Assembly (NCBI RefSeq): GCF_003595175.1
Contig: NZ_CP032419.1
Location: forward strand, 2,790,001-2,854,000
DNA: 64,000 bases
Direction: 5' to 3'
From: Pseudomonas cavernae
Lineage (GTDB): Bacteria; Pseudomonadota; Gammaproteobacteria; Pseudomonadales; Pseudomonadaceae
Position numbers and translations under genes: made by a program. This document shows, one piece after another, positions 45,088 to 55,500 of this stretch (the first letter of the stretch is position 1; every line of letters starts with the position of its first letter). A model generated the notes under the pieces. It was not told the origin of the DNA and did no database searches. It saw nothing but the letters and a program-made list of their open reading frames with translations.

Positions 45088-45339
45088 GGCGGAGTTGGGC
45101 TCCAAGGCAGAAAAAAGGGCACCGCCACGATTTCCCGAAGAAACGGGCGGCCCCGGACTCAAGACCTCTAGACGATCACGCGGGCCGAAGCTCGACACCG
45201 CACGCCGGGGGACGACGCGCAGTAGACCGAAAAGGTTCTTACACGCACCCACAGGTACGCCCCTCAGGCGTCTCACCATGGACCAGGAGAGGTGCGGCGA
45301 ACTGCCGCAGCCAACTCGTGGAGCCGAGCTTATTCTTTG

Positions 45340-45355
45340 TTGATTGATCGTTCAA
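45340..45355. promoter_or_regulatory. BetI operator between betT and betB
   Basis: TTGATTGATCGTTCAA followed by TAAAAATAAAGTAG. It sits between divergent betT and betB, about 113 bp from betB, and could repress both. The rest of the 380-bp gap shows no other site I can support. Confidence 0.85.
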
Positions 45356-45467
45356 TAAAAATAAAGTAGCCTGAATTTCGACCTGTTACGGCCGGGAGGA
45401 CGAGGCCCGCACGCCCGCATCTCCGGCCCGCCTTGCGCGCCATAACCCCATAAGAGAGGACTCACCG

Positions 45468-46940
45468 ATGGCCCGATTCGAAGAACAGAAGCTCTACATT
45501 GACGGCCGCTACGTCGACGCCAGCAGCGGCGCCACCTTCGAGACCGTCAACCCGGCCAACGGTGAAGTGCTTGCCAACGTCCAGCGCGCCAGCCAGGCAG
45601 ACGTCGAGCTCGCCGTCGCCAGCGCCGTCGCAGGGCAGAAGGTCTGGGCCGCGATGACCGCCATGCAGCGCTCGCGCATCCTGCGCCGCGCCGTGGACAT
45701 CCTGCGTGAACGCAACGACGAACTGGCCGCGCTGGAAACCCTCGACACCGGCAAGCCGCTGGCGGAAACCCGCGCGGTGGACATCGTCACCGGCGCCGAC
45801 GTACTCGAGTATTACGCCGGCCTGATCCCGGCCATCGAGGGCGAGCAGATCCCGCTGCGCGAAACCAGTTTCGTCTACACCCGCCGCGAGCCGCTGGGCG
45901 TGGTCGCCGGCATCGGCGCCTGGAACTACCCGGTGCAGATCGCCCTGTGGAAATCCGCCCCGGCCCTGGCCGCCGGCAACGCGATGATCTTCAAGCCCAG
46001 CGAAGTCACCCCGCTGACCGCGCTGAAACTCGCCGAGATCTACACCGAGGCCGGCGTGCCGGACGGCGTGTTCAACGTGCTCACCGGCAGCGGCCGCGAA
46101 GTCGGCCAATGGCTGACCGAACACCCGCTGATCGAGAAGATCTCCTTCACCGGCGGCACCGCCACCGGCAAGAAGGTCATGGCCAGCGCCTCCAGTTCCT
46201 CGCTCAAGGAAGTGACCATGGAACTGGGCGGCAAGTCGCCGCTGATCATCTTCGAAGACGCCGACCTCGAGCGCGCCGCCGACATCGCGGTGATGGCCAA
46301 CTTCTTCAGCTCCGGCCAGGTCTGCACCAACGGCACCCGCGTGTTCATCCCGCGCGCGCTGCAGGCGCGCTTCGAGGCCAAGGTGGTCGAACGGGTCAAG
46401 CGCATCCGCCTCGGCGACCCGCAGGACGACAACACCAACTTCGGCCCGCTGACCAGCTTCGCGCACATGGACAGCGTGCTCGGCTACATCGCGGCCGGCC
46501 GCCAGGAAGGTGCGCGCCTGCTGATCGGCGGTTCACGCGTGACCGACGGCGAATTCGCCAAGGGCGCCTATGTCGCCCCGACCGTATTCACCGATTGCCG
46601 CGACGACATGACCATCGTCCGCGAGGAAATCTTCGGCCCGGTGATGAGCATCCTGGTCTACGACAGCGAGGAAGAAGCCGTCCGCCGCGCCAACGCCAGC
46701 GACTACGGCCTCGCCGCCGGCGTGGTGACCCGCGACCTGGCCCGCGCCCATCGGGTGATCCACCGCCTGGAAGCCGGCATCTGCTGGATCAACACCTGGG
46801 GCGAATCGCCGGCGGAAATGCCGGTTGGCGGTTACAAGCAATCCGGCGTCGGCCGCGAGAACGGCCTGACCACCCTGGCTCATTACACTCGCATCAAGTC
46901 CGTGCAGGTGGAGTTGGGCGATTACTACTCGGTGTTCTGA
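45468..46940 (+). CDS. betB: Betaine aldehyde dehydrogenase BetB
   Basis: 490 residues, the exact length of P. aeruginosa BADH. Aldehyde dehydrogenase motifs: Glu in [10 protein letters not shown], catalytic Cys in [16 protein letters not shown]-binding GSGREVG and [10 protein letters not shown], and active-site Asn in GAWNYPVQ. It oxidises betaine aldehyde to glycine betaine. GAGAGGA precedes the ATG. The betA gene follows after a gap filled by an inverted repeat. Confidence 0.96.
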   Translation: MARFEEQKLYIDGRYVDASSGATFETVNPANGEVLANVQRASQADVELAVASAVAGQKVWAAMTAMQRSRILRRAVDILRERNDELAALETLDTGKPLAETRAVDIVTGADVLEYYAGLIPAIEGEQIPLRETSFVYTRREPLGVVAGIGAWNYPVQIALWKSAPALAAGNAMIFKPSEVTPLTALKLAEIYTEAGVPDGVFNVLTGSGREVGQWLTEHPLIEKISFTGGTATGKKVMASASSSSLKEVTMELGGKSPLIIFEDADLERAADIAVMANFFSSGQVCTNGTRVFIPRALQARFEAKVVERVKRIRLGDPQDDNTNFGPLTSFAHMDSVLGYIAAGRQEGARLLIGGSRVTDGEFAKGAYVAPTVFTDCRDDMTIVREEIFGPVMSILVYDSEEEAVRRANASDYGLAAGVVTRDLARAHRVIHRLEAGICWINTWGESPAEMPVGGYKQSGVGRENGLTTLAHYTRIKSVQVELGDYYSVF

Positions 46941-46961
46941 GCCGCTGACCAGACCGAACCC

Positions 46962-47050
46962 GTAGGGTGGATTAGCCGCGCAGCGGCGTAATCCACCGCT
47001 CAGTTTCACGCCCGCCACGGTGGATTACGGCTTCGCCTAATCCACCCTAC
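46962..47050. repeat. Inverted repeat CGTAGGGTGGATTAGCC family (betB-betA gap)
   Basis: GTAGGGTGGATTAGCCGCGC and GGCTTCGCCTAATCCACCCT pair around inner GTAATCCACCG/ CGGTGGATTAC arms. Occupies most of the 155-bp gap between cotranscribed genes. Confidence 0.8.
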
Positions 47051-47095
47051 GTGCGAATCCTGATCCGCGCCGCTCCATGCAGGAAAACCACAGCC

Positions 47096-48784
47096 ATGTC
47101 CCAAGAATTCGACTACATCATCATCGGCGCCGGTTCCGCCGGTAATGTCCTGGCCACCCGCTTGAGCGAAGACGCCGACGTCAGCGTGCTGCTGCTGGAA
47201 GCCGGTGGCCCGGACTATCGTCTCGATTTCCGCACCCAGATGCCCGCCGCCCTCGCCTTCCCGCTGCAGGGTCGCCGCTACAACTGGGCCTATGAAACCG
47301 AGCCAGAACCGCACATGAACAACCGCCGCATGGAATGCGGGCGCGGCAAGGGCCTCGGCGGCTCCTCGCTGATCAACGGCATGTGCTACATCCGCGGCAA
47401 CGCCCTGGACTTCGACAACTGGGCCAAGACCCCCGGCCTGGAATACTGGAGCTACCTGGACTGCCTGCCCTATTTCCGCAAGGCGGAAACCCGCGACATT
47501 GGTGCCGACGACTACCACGGTGGCGACGGTCCGGTCAGCGTGACCACGCCCAAGGCCGGCAACAATCCGCTGTTCCACGCCATGGTCGAAGCCGGCGTGC
47601 AGGCCGGCTACCCCGCTACCTCCGACCTCAACGGCTACCAGCAGGAAGGCTTCGGCCCGATGGACCGGACTGTGACCAAGCAGGGCCGCCGCTCCAGCAC
47701 CGCCCGCGGCTACCTGGATCAGGCCCGCGGCCGCCCCAACCTGACCATCGTCACCCACGCCCTCACCGACCGCATCCTGTTCAGCGGCAAGCGCGCCAGC
47801 GGCGTCGCCTACCTGCACGGCGACGGCGACACCCCGGTGACCGTGCGCGCCCGCCGCGAGGTGCTGCTGTGCAGCGGCGCCATCGCCTCGCCGCAGATCC
47901 TGCAGCGCTCCGGCGTCGGCCCGGCCGCCCTGCTGCGTGACCTCGACATCCCGGTGGTGCATGACCTGCCAGGCGTCGGCGCCAACCTCCAGGACCACCT
48001 GGAGATGTACCTGCAGTACGCCTGCAAGGAGCCGGTCTCGCTCTACCCCGCCCTGCAGTGGTGGAACCAGCCGGGCATCGGCGCCAACTGGCTGCTGCGC
48101 GGCAAGGGCCTGGGCAGCAGCAACCAGTTCGAAGCCGGTGGCTTCATCCGCACCCGCCCGGAATTCGCCTGGCCGAACATCCAGTTCCACTTCCTGCCGG
48201 TGGCGATCAACTACAACGGCAGCAACGCGGTGAAGGAGCATGGCTTCCAGGCCCACGTCGGCTCCATGCGCTCGCCGAGCCGCGGGCGCGTCCACGCCAA
48301 GTCCAAGGACCCGCGCCAGCACCCGAGCATCCTCTTCAACTACATGTCCAGCGAGCAGGACTGGCAGGAGTTCCGCGACGCCATCCGCATCACCCGCGAG
48401 ATCATGGCGCAACCGGCCCTGGATGCCTTCCGTGGCCGCGAGATCAGCCCCGGCAAGGACGTGCAGAGCGACGCCGAGCTGGACGAGTTCGTGCGCCAGC
48501 ATGCGGAAACCGCCTTCCACCCGTCCTGCTCGTGCAAGATGGGCAGCGACGACATGGCGGTGGTCGATGGCCAGGGCCGCGTGCACGGCATGCAGGGCCT
48601 GCGGGTGATCGACGCGTCGATCATGCCGGAGATCATCACCGGCAACCTCAACGCCACCACCATCATGATCGCCGAGAAGCTGGCGGACCGAATCCGCGGC
48701 CGCAAGCCGCTGCCGCGCAGCTCGGCCACCTACCATGTCGCCAATGGCGCGCCGATACGCGGCCAGGCGCTGCGCCCGGCCTGA
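47096..48784 (+). CDS. betA: Choline dehydrogenase BetA
   Basis: 562 residues from the ATG at 47096 (AGGAAA upstream). GMC oxidoreductase: FAD site [19 protein letters not shown] (about 6-24), [20 protein letters not shown] (about 84-103), [19 protein letters not shown] and active-site His in [10 protein letters not shown]. It oxidises choline to betaine aldehyde, membrane-associated and quinone-linked. A strong terminator follows 27 bp after its stop. Confidence 0.96.
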   Translation: MSQEFDYIIIGAGSAGNVLATRLSEDADVSVLLLEAGGPDYRLDFRTQMPAALAFPLQGRRYNWAYETEPEPHMNNRRMECGRGKGLGGSSLINGMCYIRGNALDFDNWAKTPGLEYWSYLDCLPYFRKAETRDIGADDYHGGDGPVSVTTPKAGNNPLFHAMVEAGVQAGYPATSDLNGYQQEGFGPMDRTVTKQGRRSSTARGYLDQARGRPNLTIVTHALTDRILFSGKRASGVAYLHGDGDTPVTVRARREVLLCSGAIASPQILQRSGVGPAALLRDLDIPVVHDLPGVGANLQDHLEMYLQYACKEPVSLYPALQWWNQPGIGANWLLRGKGLGSSNQFEAGGFIRTRPEFAWPNIQFHFLPVAINYNGSNAVKEHGFQAHVGSMRSPSRGRVHAKSKDPRQHPSILFNYMSSEQDWQEFRDAIRITREIMAQPALDAFRGREISPGKDVQSDAELDEFVRQHAETAFHPSCSCKMGSDDMAVVDGQGRVHGMQGLRVIDASIMPEIITGNLNATTIMIAEKLADRIRGRKPLPRSSATYHVANGAPIRGQALRPA

Positions 48785-48810
48785 CAAGCAGCCGGCAACA
48801 GAGCAACCGC

Positions 48811-48839
48811 AACCAGGGCTCCGCGCCCTGGTTTTTTTT
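48811..48839 (+). terminator. Rho-independent terminator of betBA
   Basis: CCAGGGC-TCCGC-GCCCTGG hairpin followed by eight T. Confidence 0.93.
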
Positions 48840-48862
48840 GGTTCTATACCAGCCCCGCTTTT

Positions 48863-48967
48863 GTAGGGCGGGTTAGCCACGTAGCGGCGTAACCCGCCAG
48901 CGGTGTCGCCCCGAGCTCCGGTGTTCGACAGGGTTGGTGGGTTACGCCTACGGCTAACCCACCCTAC
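48863..48967. repeat. Inverted repeat GTAGGGCGGGTTAGCC family
   Basis: GTAGGGCGGGTTAGCCACGT and GCCTACGGCTAACCCACCCT arms with inner GTAACCCGCC / GGTGGGTTAC. First of three different palindromic elements in the 600-bp gene-free stretch 48785-49383. Confidence 0.8.
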
Positions 48968-49022
48968 GAATCTGGTTTTTTTGGCGCTATCCCGGTTACC
49001 TGTTGCCTGGGGTAATGCTCTT

Positions 49023-49096
49023 TGTAGGAGCGGATTTATCCGCGAACCGGAGATACAGGCGGTGCCAAGCCTTTCGCGAATGAATTCGCTCCTACA
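49023..49096. repeat. Classical Pseudomonas REP pair (TGTAGGAGCG)
   Basis: TGTAGGAGCGGATTTATCCG and GCGAATGAATTCGCTCCTAC face each other, the common Pseudomonas REP design with GGATTTATCCGCGAA and TTCGCGAATGAATTCG sub-palindromes. Confidence 0.85.
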
Positions 49097-49162
49097 GGAT
49101 CGGTATGGGCTGACACCCCGCACGGCTAATGCGGCGCCCCGGATTACGCCTGGAGTTCATCA

Positions 49163-49235
49163 GTAGGATGGGTTGAGCGCAGCGATACCCATAGGCGACG
49201 GTTCGTTGGGTATCGCTGCGCTCAACCCAACCTAC
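49163..49235. repeat. Inverted REP-like repeat (GTAGGATGGGTTGAG family), copy 5
   Basis: GTAGGATGGGTTGAGCGCAG and GGTATCGCTGCGCTCAACCC..ACCTAC arms. Almost the same as the copy at 33824-33896. Confidence 0.8.
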
Positions 49236-49290
49236 GGAGCTAAGCGGCAGCGGCAAGCCGAGAAGAGTGCCAAGGCGGACTATCCGAGGC

Positions 49291-49321
49291 AAAAAAAAAG
49301 AGGAGCCCGGGGGGCTCCTCG
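49291..49321 (-). terminator. Rho-independent terminator of the glyA-sox-purU-fdhA cluster
   Basis: On the minus strand GAGGAGCCC-ccc-GGGCTCCTC is followed by nine T. It marks the end of fdhA transcription. Confidence 0.92.
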
Positions 49322-49357
49322 AGGGGGTGACGCCGCGGCTGTGCTACCCACGGCGTC

Positions 49358-49371
49358 GGGGGGGGGGGGGG
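49358..49371. other. 14-base G homopolymer just downstream of fdhA
   Basis: A run of 14 G between the fdhA stop (13 bp away) and its terminator. It may be real and slippage-prone or a sequencing/assembly artefact. Confidence 0.8.
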
Positions 49372-49383
49372 TAGGAACGGCGC

Positions 49384-50583
49384 TCAGGCCGCGCTGAACA
49401 TCTTGTGCGGGTCGATGACGAATTTCTTCGGCACCCCGGCGTCGAACTCGCCGTAACCGCGCGGCGCGTCGTCCAGGCTGATCACCTGCACACCGACCAC
49501 TTCGGCGATGTTGATGCGGTCCCACATGATCGCCTGCATCAGCGCGCGGTTGTATTTCATCACCGGGGTCTGGCCGGTGTGGAAGCTGTGCGACTTGGCC
49601 CAGCCGAGGCCGAAGCGGATGCTCAGGCTGCCGATCTTCGCCGCGGCGTCCACCGCGCCCGGGTCCTCGGTGACATAGAGGCCGGGAATGCCGATCTTGC
49701 CGGCGACCCGCACCACCCCCATCAGCGAGTTGAGCACGGTGGCCGGGGCCTCCTGCTGCACGCCGGCATGCCCATGGCCACGGGCCTCGAAGCCCACCGC
49801 ATCCACCGCGCAATCCACTTCCGGCTCGCCCAGCAGGGCGGCGATCTGCTCGTGCAGCGGCGTGTCCTTGGACAGGTCGGCGATTTCGAAGCCCTGGGCC
49901 TTGGCATGGGCCAGGCGCACCGGGTTGACGTCGCCGACGATGACCACCGCCGCACCCAGCAGGCGGGCCGAGGCGGCGGCGGCCAGACCGACCGGGCCGG
50001 CGCCGGCGATATACACCGAGCTGCCCGGGCCGACGCCGGCGGTGACCGCACCGTGGTAGCCGGTGGGTAGGATGTCGGACAGGCAGGTCAGGTCGCGGAT
50101 CTTCTCCATGGCCTTGTCGCGGTCCGGCAGCTTGAGCAGGTTGAAGTCGGCGTAGGGCACCAGCACGTATTCGGCCTGGCCGCCGGTCCAGTCGCCCATG
50201 TCGACGTAACCGTAGGCGCCGCCGGCGCGGGCCGGGTTGACGGTCAGGCAGACCCCGGTGTGCTGCTCCTTGCAGCTGCGGCAGCGGCCGCAGGCGACGT
50301 TGAACGGCACCGAGACCAGGTCGCCGATCTTCAGGTTTTCCACGTCGCTGCCCTTCTCGATCACCTCTCCGGTGATCTCGTGGCCGAGCACCAGGCCGAC
50401 CTGGGCGGTGGTGCGACCGCGCACCATGTGCTGGTCCGAGCCGCAGATGTTGGTGGAAACCACGCGCAGGATGACCCCATGCTCGATCTTCTTGCCGCGC
50501 GGATCCTGCATTTTGGGATAGTCGATTTTCTGTACTTCGACCTTGCCCGCGCCGAGATACACGACACCACGATTACCAGACAT
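49384..50583 (-). CDS. fdhA: Glutathione-independent formaldehyde dehydrogenase FdhA
   Basis: 399 residues, the size of P. putida FdhA, from the ATG at 50583 (AGGAGA 7 bp upstream). Zinc-dependent medium-chain dehydrogenase: catalytic zinc Cys in CGSDQHM and His in GHEITGEV, structural zinc Cys in CGRCRSCKEQHTGVC, NAD site IAGAGPVGLAAAASA. It oxidises the formaldehyde released by demethylation to formate with tightly bound NAD. Last gene of the sarcosine cluster. Confidence 0.95.
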   Translation of the reverse strand: MSGNRGVVYLGAGKVEVQKIDYPKMQDPRGKKIEHGVILRVVSTNICGSDQHMVRGRTTAQVGLVLGHEITGEVIEKGSDVENLKIGDLVSVPFNVACGRCRSCKEQHTGVCLTVNPARAGGAYGYVDMGDWTGGQAEYVLVPYADFNLLKLPDRDKAMEKIRDLTCLSDILPTGYHGAVTAGVGPGSSVYIAGAGPVGLAAAASARLLGAAVVIVGDVNPVRLAHAKAQGFEIADLSKDTPLHEQIAALLGEPEVDCAVDAVGFEARGHGHAGVQQEAPATVLNSLMGVVRVAGKIGIPGLYVTEDPGAVDAAAKIGSLSIRFGLGWAKSHSFHTGQTPVMKYNRALMQAIMWDRINIAEVVGVQVISLDDAPRGYGEFDAGVPKKFVIDPHKMFSAA

Positions 50584-50760
50584 AAGGTGTTCTCCTTTCT
50601 TGTAGTTGGACAAAGGCGCAGCCGACGGCCGCACGACCTTGCACCGGAGTGTTTTGCGTCTTTCATCTGTTGCGCGGGAGAGACCGCCAAGGGCAGAGCG
50701 GTAATGCCTCTCCGGTTTTACCTATCCCGGATGCGCATCCGGGATGGGTGATTCAGCTGC

Positions 50761-50820
50761 GTGGGATGGGTTGAGCGAAGCGATACCCATCTGGGTATCG
50801 CAGGCTCAACCCATCCTACG
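50761..50820. repeat. Inverted GATGGGTTGAG repeat (purU-fdhA gap)
   Basis: GGATGGGTTGAGCGAAGCGA and GGTATCGCAGGCTCAACCCA..TCCTACG form a tight hairpin about 3 bp after the purU stop. A small GATGCGCATC-type palindrome (50730-50745) lies beside it. The whole gap is 239 bp. Confidence 0.78.
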
Positions 50821-50822
50821 AA

Positions 50823-51686
50823 CTAGGCGTGCAGCACCACGGTGCGGTTGGCGTTGAGGAACACGCGCCGCTCGATATGCAGGCCGACCGCCTTGGCCAG
50901 GGTCAGGCACTCGATGTCACGGCCCTTGGCGATCAGGTCCTCGGGATAGTGGGCGTGGTCCACCGACTCCACGCCCTGGGCGATGATCGGTCCCTCGTCG
51001 AGGTCGTTGTTGATGTAGTGGGCGGTGGCGCCAACCAGCTTGACGCCCTTCTGGTAGGCCTGGTGGTAGGGCTTGGCGCCCTTGAAGCCGGGCAGCAGCG
51101 AGTGGTGAATGTTGATCGCCCAGCCATCCAGGCGGCGGCACAGCTCGGGTGAGAGCACCTGCATGTAGCGGGCGAGCACCACCAGTTCGGCGCCGGTCTG
51201 CTCGATCACCTGCAGCACCTTACGCTCCTGCGCCGGCTTGTCGTTGGGGTCGAGCGGGAAGTGGTGATAGGGAATGTCGTGCCAGCGCGCCAGCGGTTCC
51301 AGATCCGGATGGTTGGAGACCACCGCCACCACATCCATCGGCAGTTGACCGATGCGCTGGCGATAGAGCAGATCGTTGAGGCAGTGATCGGCCTTGGACA
51401 CCATCAGCACCACCTTGGCGCGGTAGCCCGGCGGGGTCAGCTCGGTGTGCATGTCGAAGGGCGCGAGGCGCTCGCCGAGGCCGGCGCGGAAGGTCTGCTC
51501 GTCGAAGCTGTCCGGCTGGCGGAACTCGACGCGAATGAAGAAGCGTCCGGACAGCCGGTCGTCGAACGAGTGGTGCTCGGTGACGTAGCAACGCTGCTCG
51601 TAGAGGAAGCGCGTCACCGCATCCACGGTGCCGAGCACGCTCGGGCAGTGGGCGGTGAGAATCCAGGTATCGGGGGTGCGGCTCAT
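50823..51686 (-). CDS. purU: Formyltetrahydrofolate deformylase PurU
   Basis: 287 residues from the ATG at 51686 (GGAGAT upstream). An N-terminal ACT domain (about 5-85, TAHCPSVLGTVDAVTRFLYE) and a formyl-transferase domain with INIHHSLLPGFKGA and catalytic region GATAHYINNDLDEGPI, HYPEDLIAKGRDIE. It hydrolyses 10-formyl-THF to formate and THF, regenerating THF for the sarcosine oxidase/GlyA steps. This is the betaine-linked copy; a housekeeping purU is expected elsewhere. Confidence 0.94.
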   Translation of the reverse strand: MSRTPDTWILTAHCPSVLGTVDAVTRFLYEQRCYVTEHHSFDDRLSGRFFIRVEFRQPDSFDEQTFRAGLGERLAPFDMHTELTPPGYRAKVVLMVSKADHCLNDLLYRQRIGQLPMDVVAVVSNHPDLEPLARWHDIPYHHFPLDPNDKPAQERKVLQVIEQTGAELVVLARYMQVLSPELCRRLDGWAINIHHSLLPGFKGAKPYHQAYQKGVKLVGATAHYINNDLDEGPIIAQGVESVDHAHYPEDLIAKGRDIECLTLAKAVGLHIERRVFLNANRTVVLHA

Positions 51687-51722
51687 CTCGATCTCCACTG
51701 GCGCATCGGTGCGGGTTGGCGC

Positions 51723-51861
51723 GTAGGTTGGTGCGTAGGTTGGCGCTGAGCTTGCGAAGCCCAACAAGGAGCGCAACGCGCTCCCTGCTGCTCACCAGGG
51801 ACTCCGGAAGCCGGTTCTGCGAACCGGTCGTTGGGCTTCGCTGCGCTCAGCGCCAACCTAC
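51723..51861. repeat. Inverted REP-like repeat (GTAGGTTGG family), soxG-purU gap
   Basis: GTAGGTTGG appears twice in tandem at 51723 and 51735, then GCGCTGAGCTTGCGAAGCCC; the opposite arm GGGCTTCGCTGCGCTCAGCG ends CCAACCTAC at 51861. The centre has CCGGTTCTGCGAACCGG, another small palindrome. Confidence 0.8.
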
Positions 51862-51877
51862 AGGAGCCCCGTTCCAG

Positions 51878-52507
51878 CTAGGCCTTCACCGCCAGCCCGA
51901 ACTCGGCGCTGGCATCCTGCAGCCACAGCCAGAAGTAGTCGGCGAAGCTGCGGCGGATCAGCAGTTCCCAGGTGTCTTCGCCGGTGTGGCGGATCACCAG
52001 CTGGGACTTGGCGAAGACGGTGCCCACCGCCTTGCCCACCGGGAAATTGCTCGGGTGCACGTCATAGGGCGTCGACTTCATCAGCACTTCGCGGACCTTG
52101 GGCCCGGCGAGCTCGAGGAGAGTCTGGCCGCCGCTGACGTTCACCACCGAGTGGTGCAGGCCATCCAGGGCGGCGCGCAGGCGCTGCTCGGCGGCGAACT
52201 CCTCGCCGCTCGGCACGATCAGCAGCCACTCGTCGGGGGCCAGCCACTGCAGCGAGGTCTCGCCGCTGGCCACCAGGGTCAGGGCCACCGGCAGCTCCAG
52301 GCCGAGGGCCTTGTGCACGCCGCCGGCGAAGGCCGGATCCTTGGCATCGCCACGGATCATCAGATGGCCGAGGAGTTTCTTCTCGCGCAGGCTCACCCCC
52401 GCGCTGCGCTTGCCCTTGCGCGCCAGCTCGTCGAGGCCGGCGTGGCGCAGGGGCGACTCGGCAGGGGCGGCATCGGGGCGTTGCTGGTAGACGTTGACGT
52501 TAGACAT
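51878..52507 (-). CDS. soxG: Sarcosine oxidase gamma subunit SoxG
   Basis: 209 residues from the ATG at 52507, overlapping the end of soxA by 8 bp. SoxG family: N-terminal SPLRHAGLDELARKG, LQWLAPDEWLLIVPSGEE, VVNVSGGQTLLELAGPKVRE and LLIRRSFADYFWLWLQDAS. It resembles GcvT-like folds without catalytic residues. Part of the heterotetrameric sarcosine oxidase. Confidence 0.94.
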   Translation of the reverse strand: MSNVNVYQQRPDAAPAESPLRHAGLDELARKGKRSAGVSLREKKLLGHLMIRGDAKDPAFAGGVHKALGLELPVALTLVASGETSLQWLAPDEWLLIVPSGEEFAAEQRLRAALDGLHHSVVNVSGGQTLLELAGPKVREVLMKSTPYDVHPSNFPVGKAVGTVFAKSQLVIRHTGEDTWELLIRRSFADYFWLWLQDASAEFGLAVKA

Positions 52508-55500
52508 TCTGGCGATCCCCTTTCGGGTCATAGAACACGGAGCTGACGATTTCGGCTTCAATCACGCGGCCATCCACCAACGGCGCGAACACGCGCTCAC
52601 CCATGCGCTTGAGGCCGCCCTTGACCACCGCGAGGGCGAAGGCGTAGCCCAGCGAGGCGCTCATGTAGCTGGAGGTGACGTGGCCGACCATCTGCATCGG
52701 GATGGCCTGCTTGGGATCGAACACCAGCTGGGCGCCTTCCGGCAGCACCTGGTGCGGGTCCACGGGCTTGAGGCCGACCAGTTGCTTGCGCTCCTCGCGC
52801 AGGCAATCCTCGCGGTTCATGCCGCGCCAGCCGATCCAGGAGAACGGCTTGTTGCGGCCGACGCACCAGCCCATGTCGAGGTCGTCCGGGGTCACCGAAC
52901 CGTCGGTGTCCTGGCCGATGATGATGAAGCCCTTCTCCGCCCGCAGCACGTGCATGGTCTCGGTGCCGTAGGGGGTCAGGTTGTACTTCTTGCCGGCCTC
53001 GACCAGTTTCTCCCAGACGCCCATGGCGTAGTCGGCCTGGACGTTGACCTCGTAGCTCAGCTCGCCGGTGAAGGAGATGCGGAACACCCGCGCCGGCACG
53101 CCAGCGACCTTGCCCTCCCTCCAGCTCATGAACGGGAAGGTGTCCTTGTCCAGGTCGATGTCGGTGACTTCCGCCAGCAGCTTGCGGCTGTTGGGGCCGG
53201 ACAGGGTCATGGTCGCCCAGTGGTCGGTCACCGAGGTGAAGTACACCTTCAGCTCCGGCCATTCGGTCTGGTGGTAGATCTCCAGCCATTCCATCACGCG
53301 GGCGGCGCCGCCGGTGGTGGTGGTCATGACGAAATGGTTGTCGGCCAGGCAGGCGGTCACGCCGTCGTCGAAGACCATGCCGTCTTCCTTGCACATCAGG
53401 CCGTAGCGGGCCTTGCCCACGTCAAGCTTGGTCCAGGCGTTGGTGTACACGCGGTTGAGGAACTCGCGGGCATCCGGGCCCTGGATGTCGATCTTGCCCA
53501 GGGTCGAGGCGTCGAGGATGCCCACGCTGTCACGCACGGCCTTGCATTCGCGGGCTACCGCGGCATGCAGGTCTTCGCCGGCTCTCGGGAAGTACCAGGG
53601 CCGCTTCCACTGGCCGACGTCCTCGAACTCGGCGCCGTGCTCCAGGTGCCAGCGGTGCATCGCGGTGTAGCGCTTGGGCTCGAACAGCGGGCCGCAGTGC
53701 CGACCGGCGACCGCGCCGAAGGTCACCGGGGTGTAGTTCGGGCGGAACATGGTGGTGCCCATCTGCGGGATGCTGATGCCCAGCGACCGGGCGGCGATGG
53801 CCAGGCCGTTGATGTTGCCCAGCTTGCCCTGGTCGGTGCCGAAGCCCAGCGCGGTGTAGCGCTTGACGTGCTCGACCGACTCGAAGCCCTCGCGGGTGGC
53901 CAGCTCGATGCCGGCGGCGGTGACGTCGTTCTGCAGGTCGACGAACTGCTTCGGCGCCCGCGCGGTCGGTTTGTCGTGCGGCACCTGGAACAGCGCGACG
54001 GTCGCCTCCTCCTGGCGCTTCTCGGCCTTCGGCAGGCTGCCTTCGACCTTCTTGAAGCCCGCGTCGGCGGCCGCCGCGGCACCGGCCGCGAAGCCATCGC
54101 CGAGCACCTCGCCCAGCGCGAACACGCCATTCACGGCGCCGGCGCAGAGGCGCTTCTGGAAGCCTTCACCGGGGACGAAGGCGAGGATGTCGTCACGCCA
54201 GGTCGGCTTGCCGCCAAGGTGCGAAGCCAGGTGCACCACCGGACTGTAGCCGCCGGAGCTGACGATCAGGTCGCAGTCCAGCACTTCGCCGGGGCTGGTG
54301 ACTTTCAGGTTGTGCACGTCGATGGCGCAGATCCGCGCGCCGCTGACGCGCTTGCTGCCCGCGGCCTCGACCACCGCGCTGCCGGTGAGGATGCGCACGC
54401 CACGGGCGCGGGCTTCTTCCACCCAGGTGCCGCGCGGGTTGCTGCGCGCATCGGCGACGGCGACCACCGGCAAGCCGGCATCCAGCCAGTCGAGCACCAC
54501 GCGGTAGGCGTAATCGTTGTTGGTCGACAGCACCAGTTGCCGGCCCGGCGCCACGCCGTAGCGGCGCACGTAGGTGGAGACGGCACCGGCGAGCATGTTG
54601 CCCGGCACGTCGTTGTTGGCGTACACCAGCGGCCGCTCGTGGGCGCCGGCGGCCAGCACCACGCGCTTGGCGCGCACGCGGTGCAGGCGCTGGCGCACCT
54701 CACGTTGGCCGAACGGGCCCAGCGGCGCGAGTTCGCCGAGGTGGTCGGTGAGGCGCTGATGGATGGTGAGGAAGTTGTGATCGTGGTAGCCGTTCACCGT
54801 GGCGCGCGGCAGCAGGGTCACTTCCGGCATCTGCTGCAGCTCGGCGATGGCCTTGGCCAGCCAGTCGGCGGCGGGCTTGCCGTCGAGGGTCTCGCGGCTA
54901 TCCAGCAGGCTGCCGCCGAACTCTTCCTGTTCGTCGGCGAGGATCACCCGCGCACCGCTGCGCCCGGCTGCCAGGGCAGCGGCCAGGCCGGCGGGGCCGG
55001 CGCCGACCACCAGCACATCGCAGTGCTGGTTCAGGTAGTCGTAGCTGTCCGGGTCCATGGCGGTCGGCGCGCGGCCGAGACCGGCGGCCTTGCGGATGTA
55101 CTTCTCGTAGGTCAGCCAGAGGTTCTGCGGATACATGAAGGTCTTGTAGTAGAAGCCGGGCGGCATCATCTGCCCGCCGACCTTGCCGAGAATGCCCATC
55201 AGGTCGGTGTTGACGCTCGGCCAGCCGTTGGTGCTGTTGGCCACCAGCCCGGCGTACAGGGCCTGCTGGGTGGCGCGCACGTTGGGGGTCTGCGCGGCTT
55301 CGCTGGAGCCGATCTGCAGCACGGCGTTGGGCTCTTCGGCGCCGGCGGCGACGATGCCGCGCGGCCGCGAGTACTTGAAGCTGCGCCCGACTATGTCGAC
55401 GCCGTTGGCCAGCAGCGCGGCGGCCAGGGAGTCGCCGGCGTAGCCCTGGTAGCTCTGGCCGTTGAAGCTGAAGCTCATCGGCTGGCTGCGGTCGATGCGA

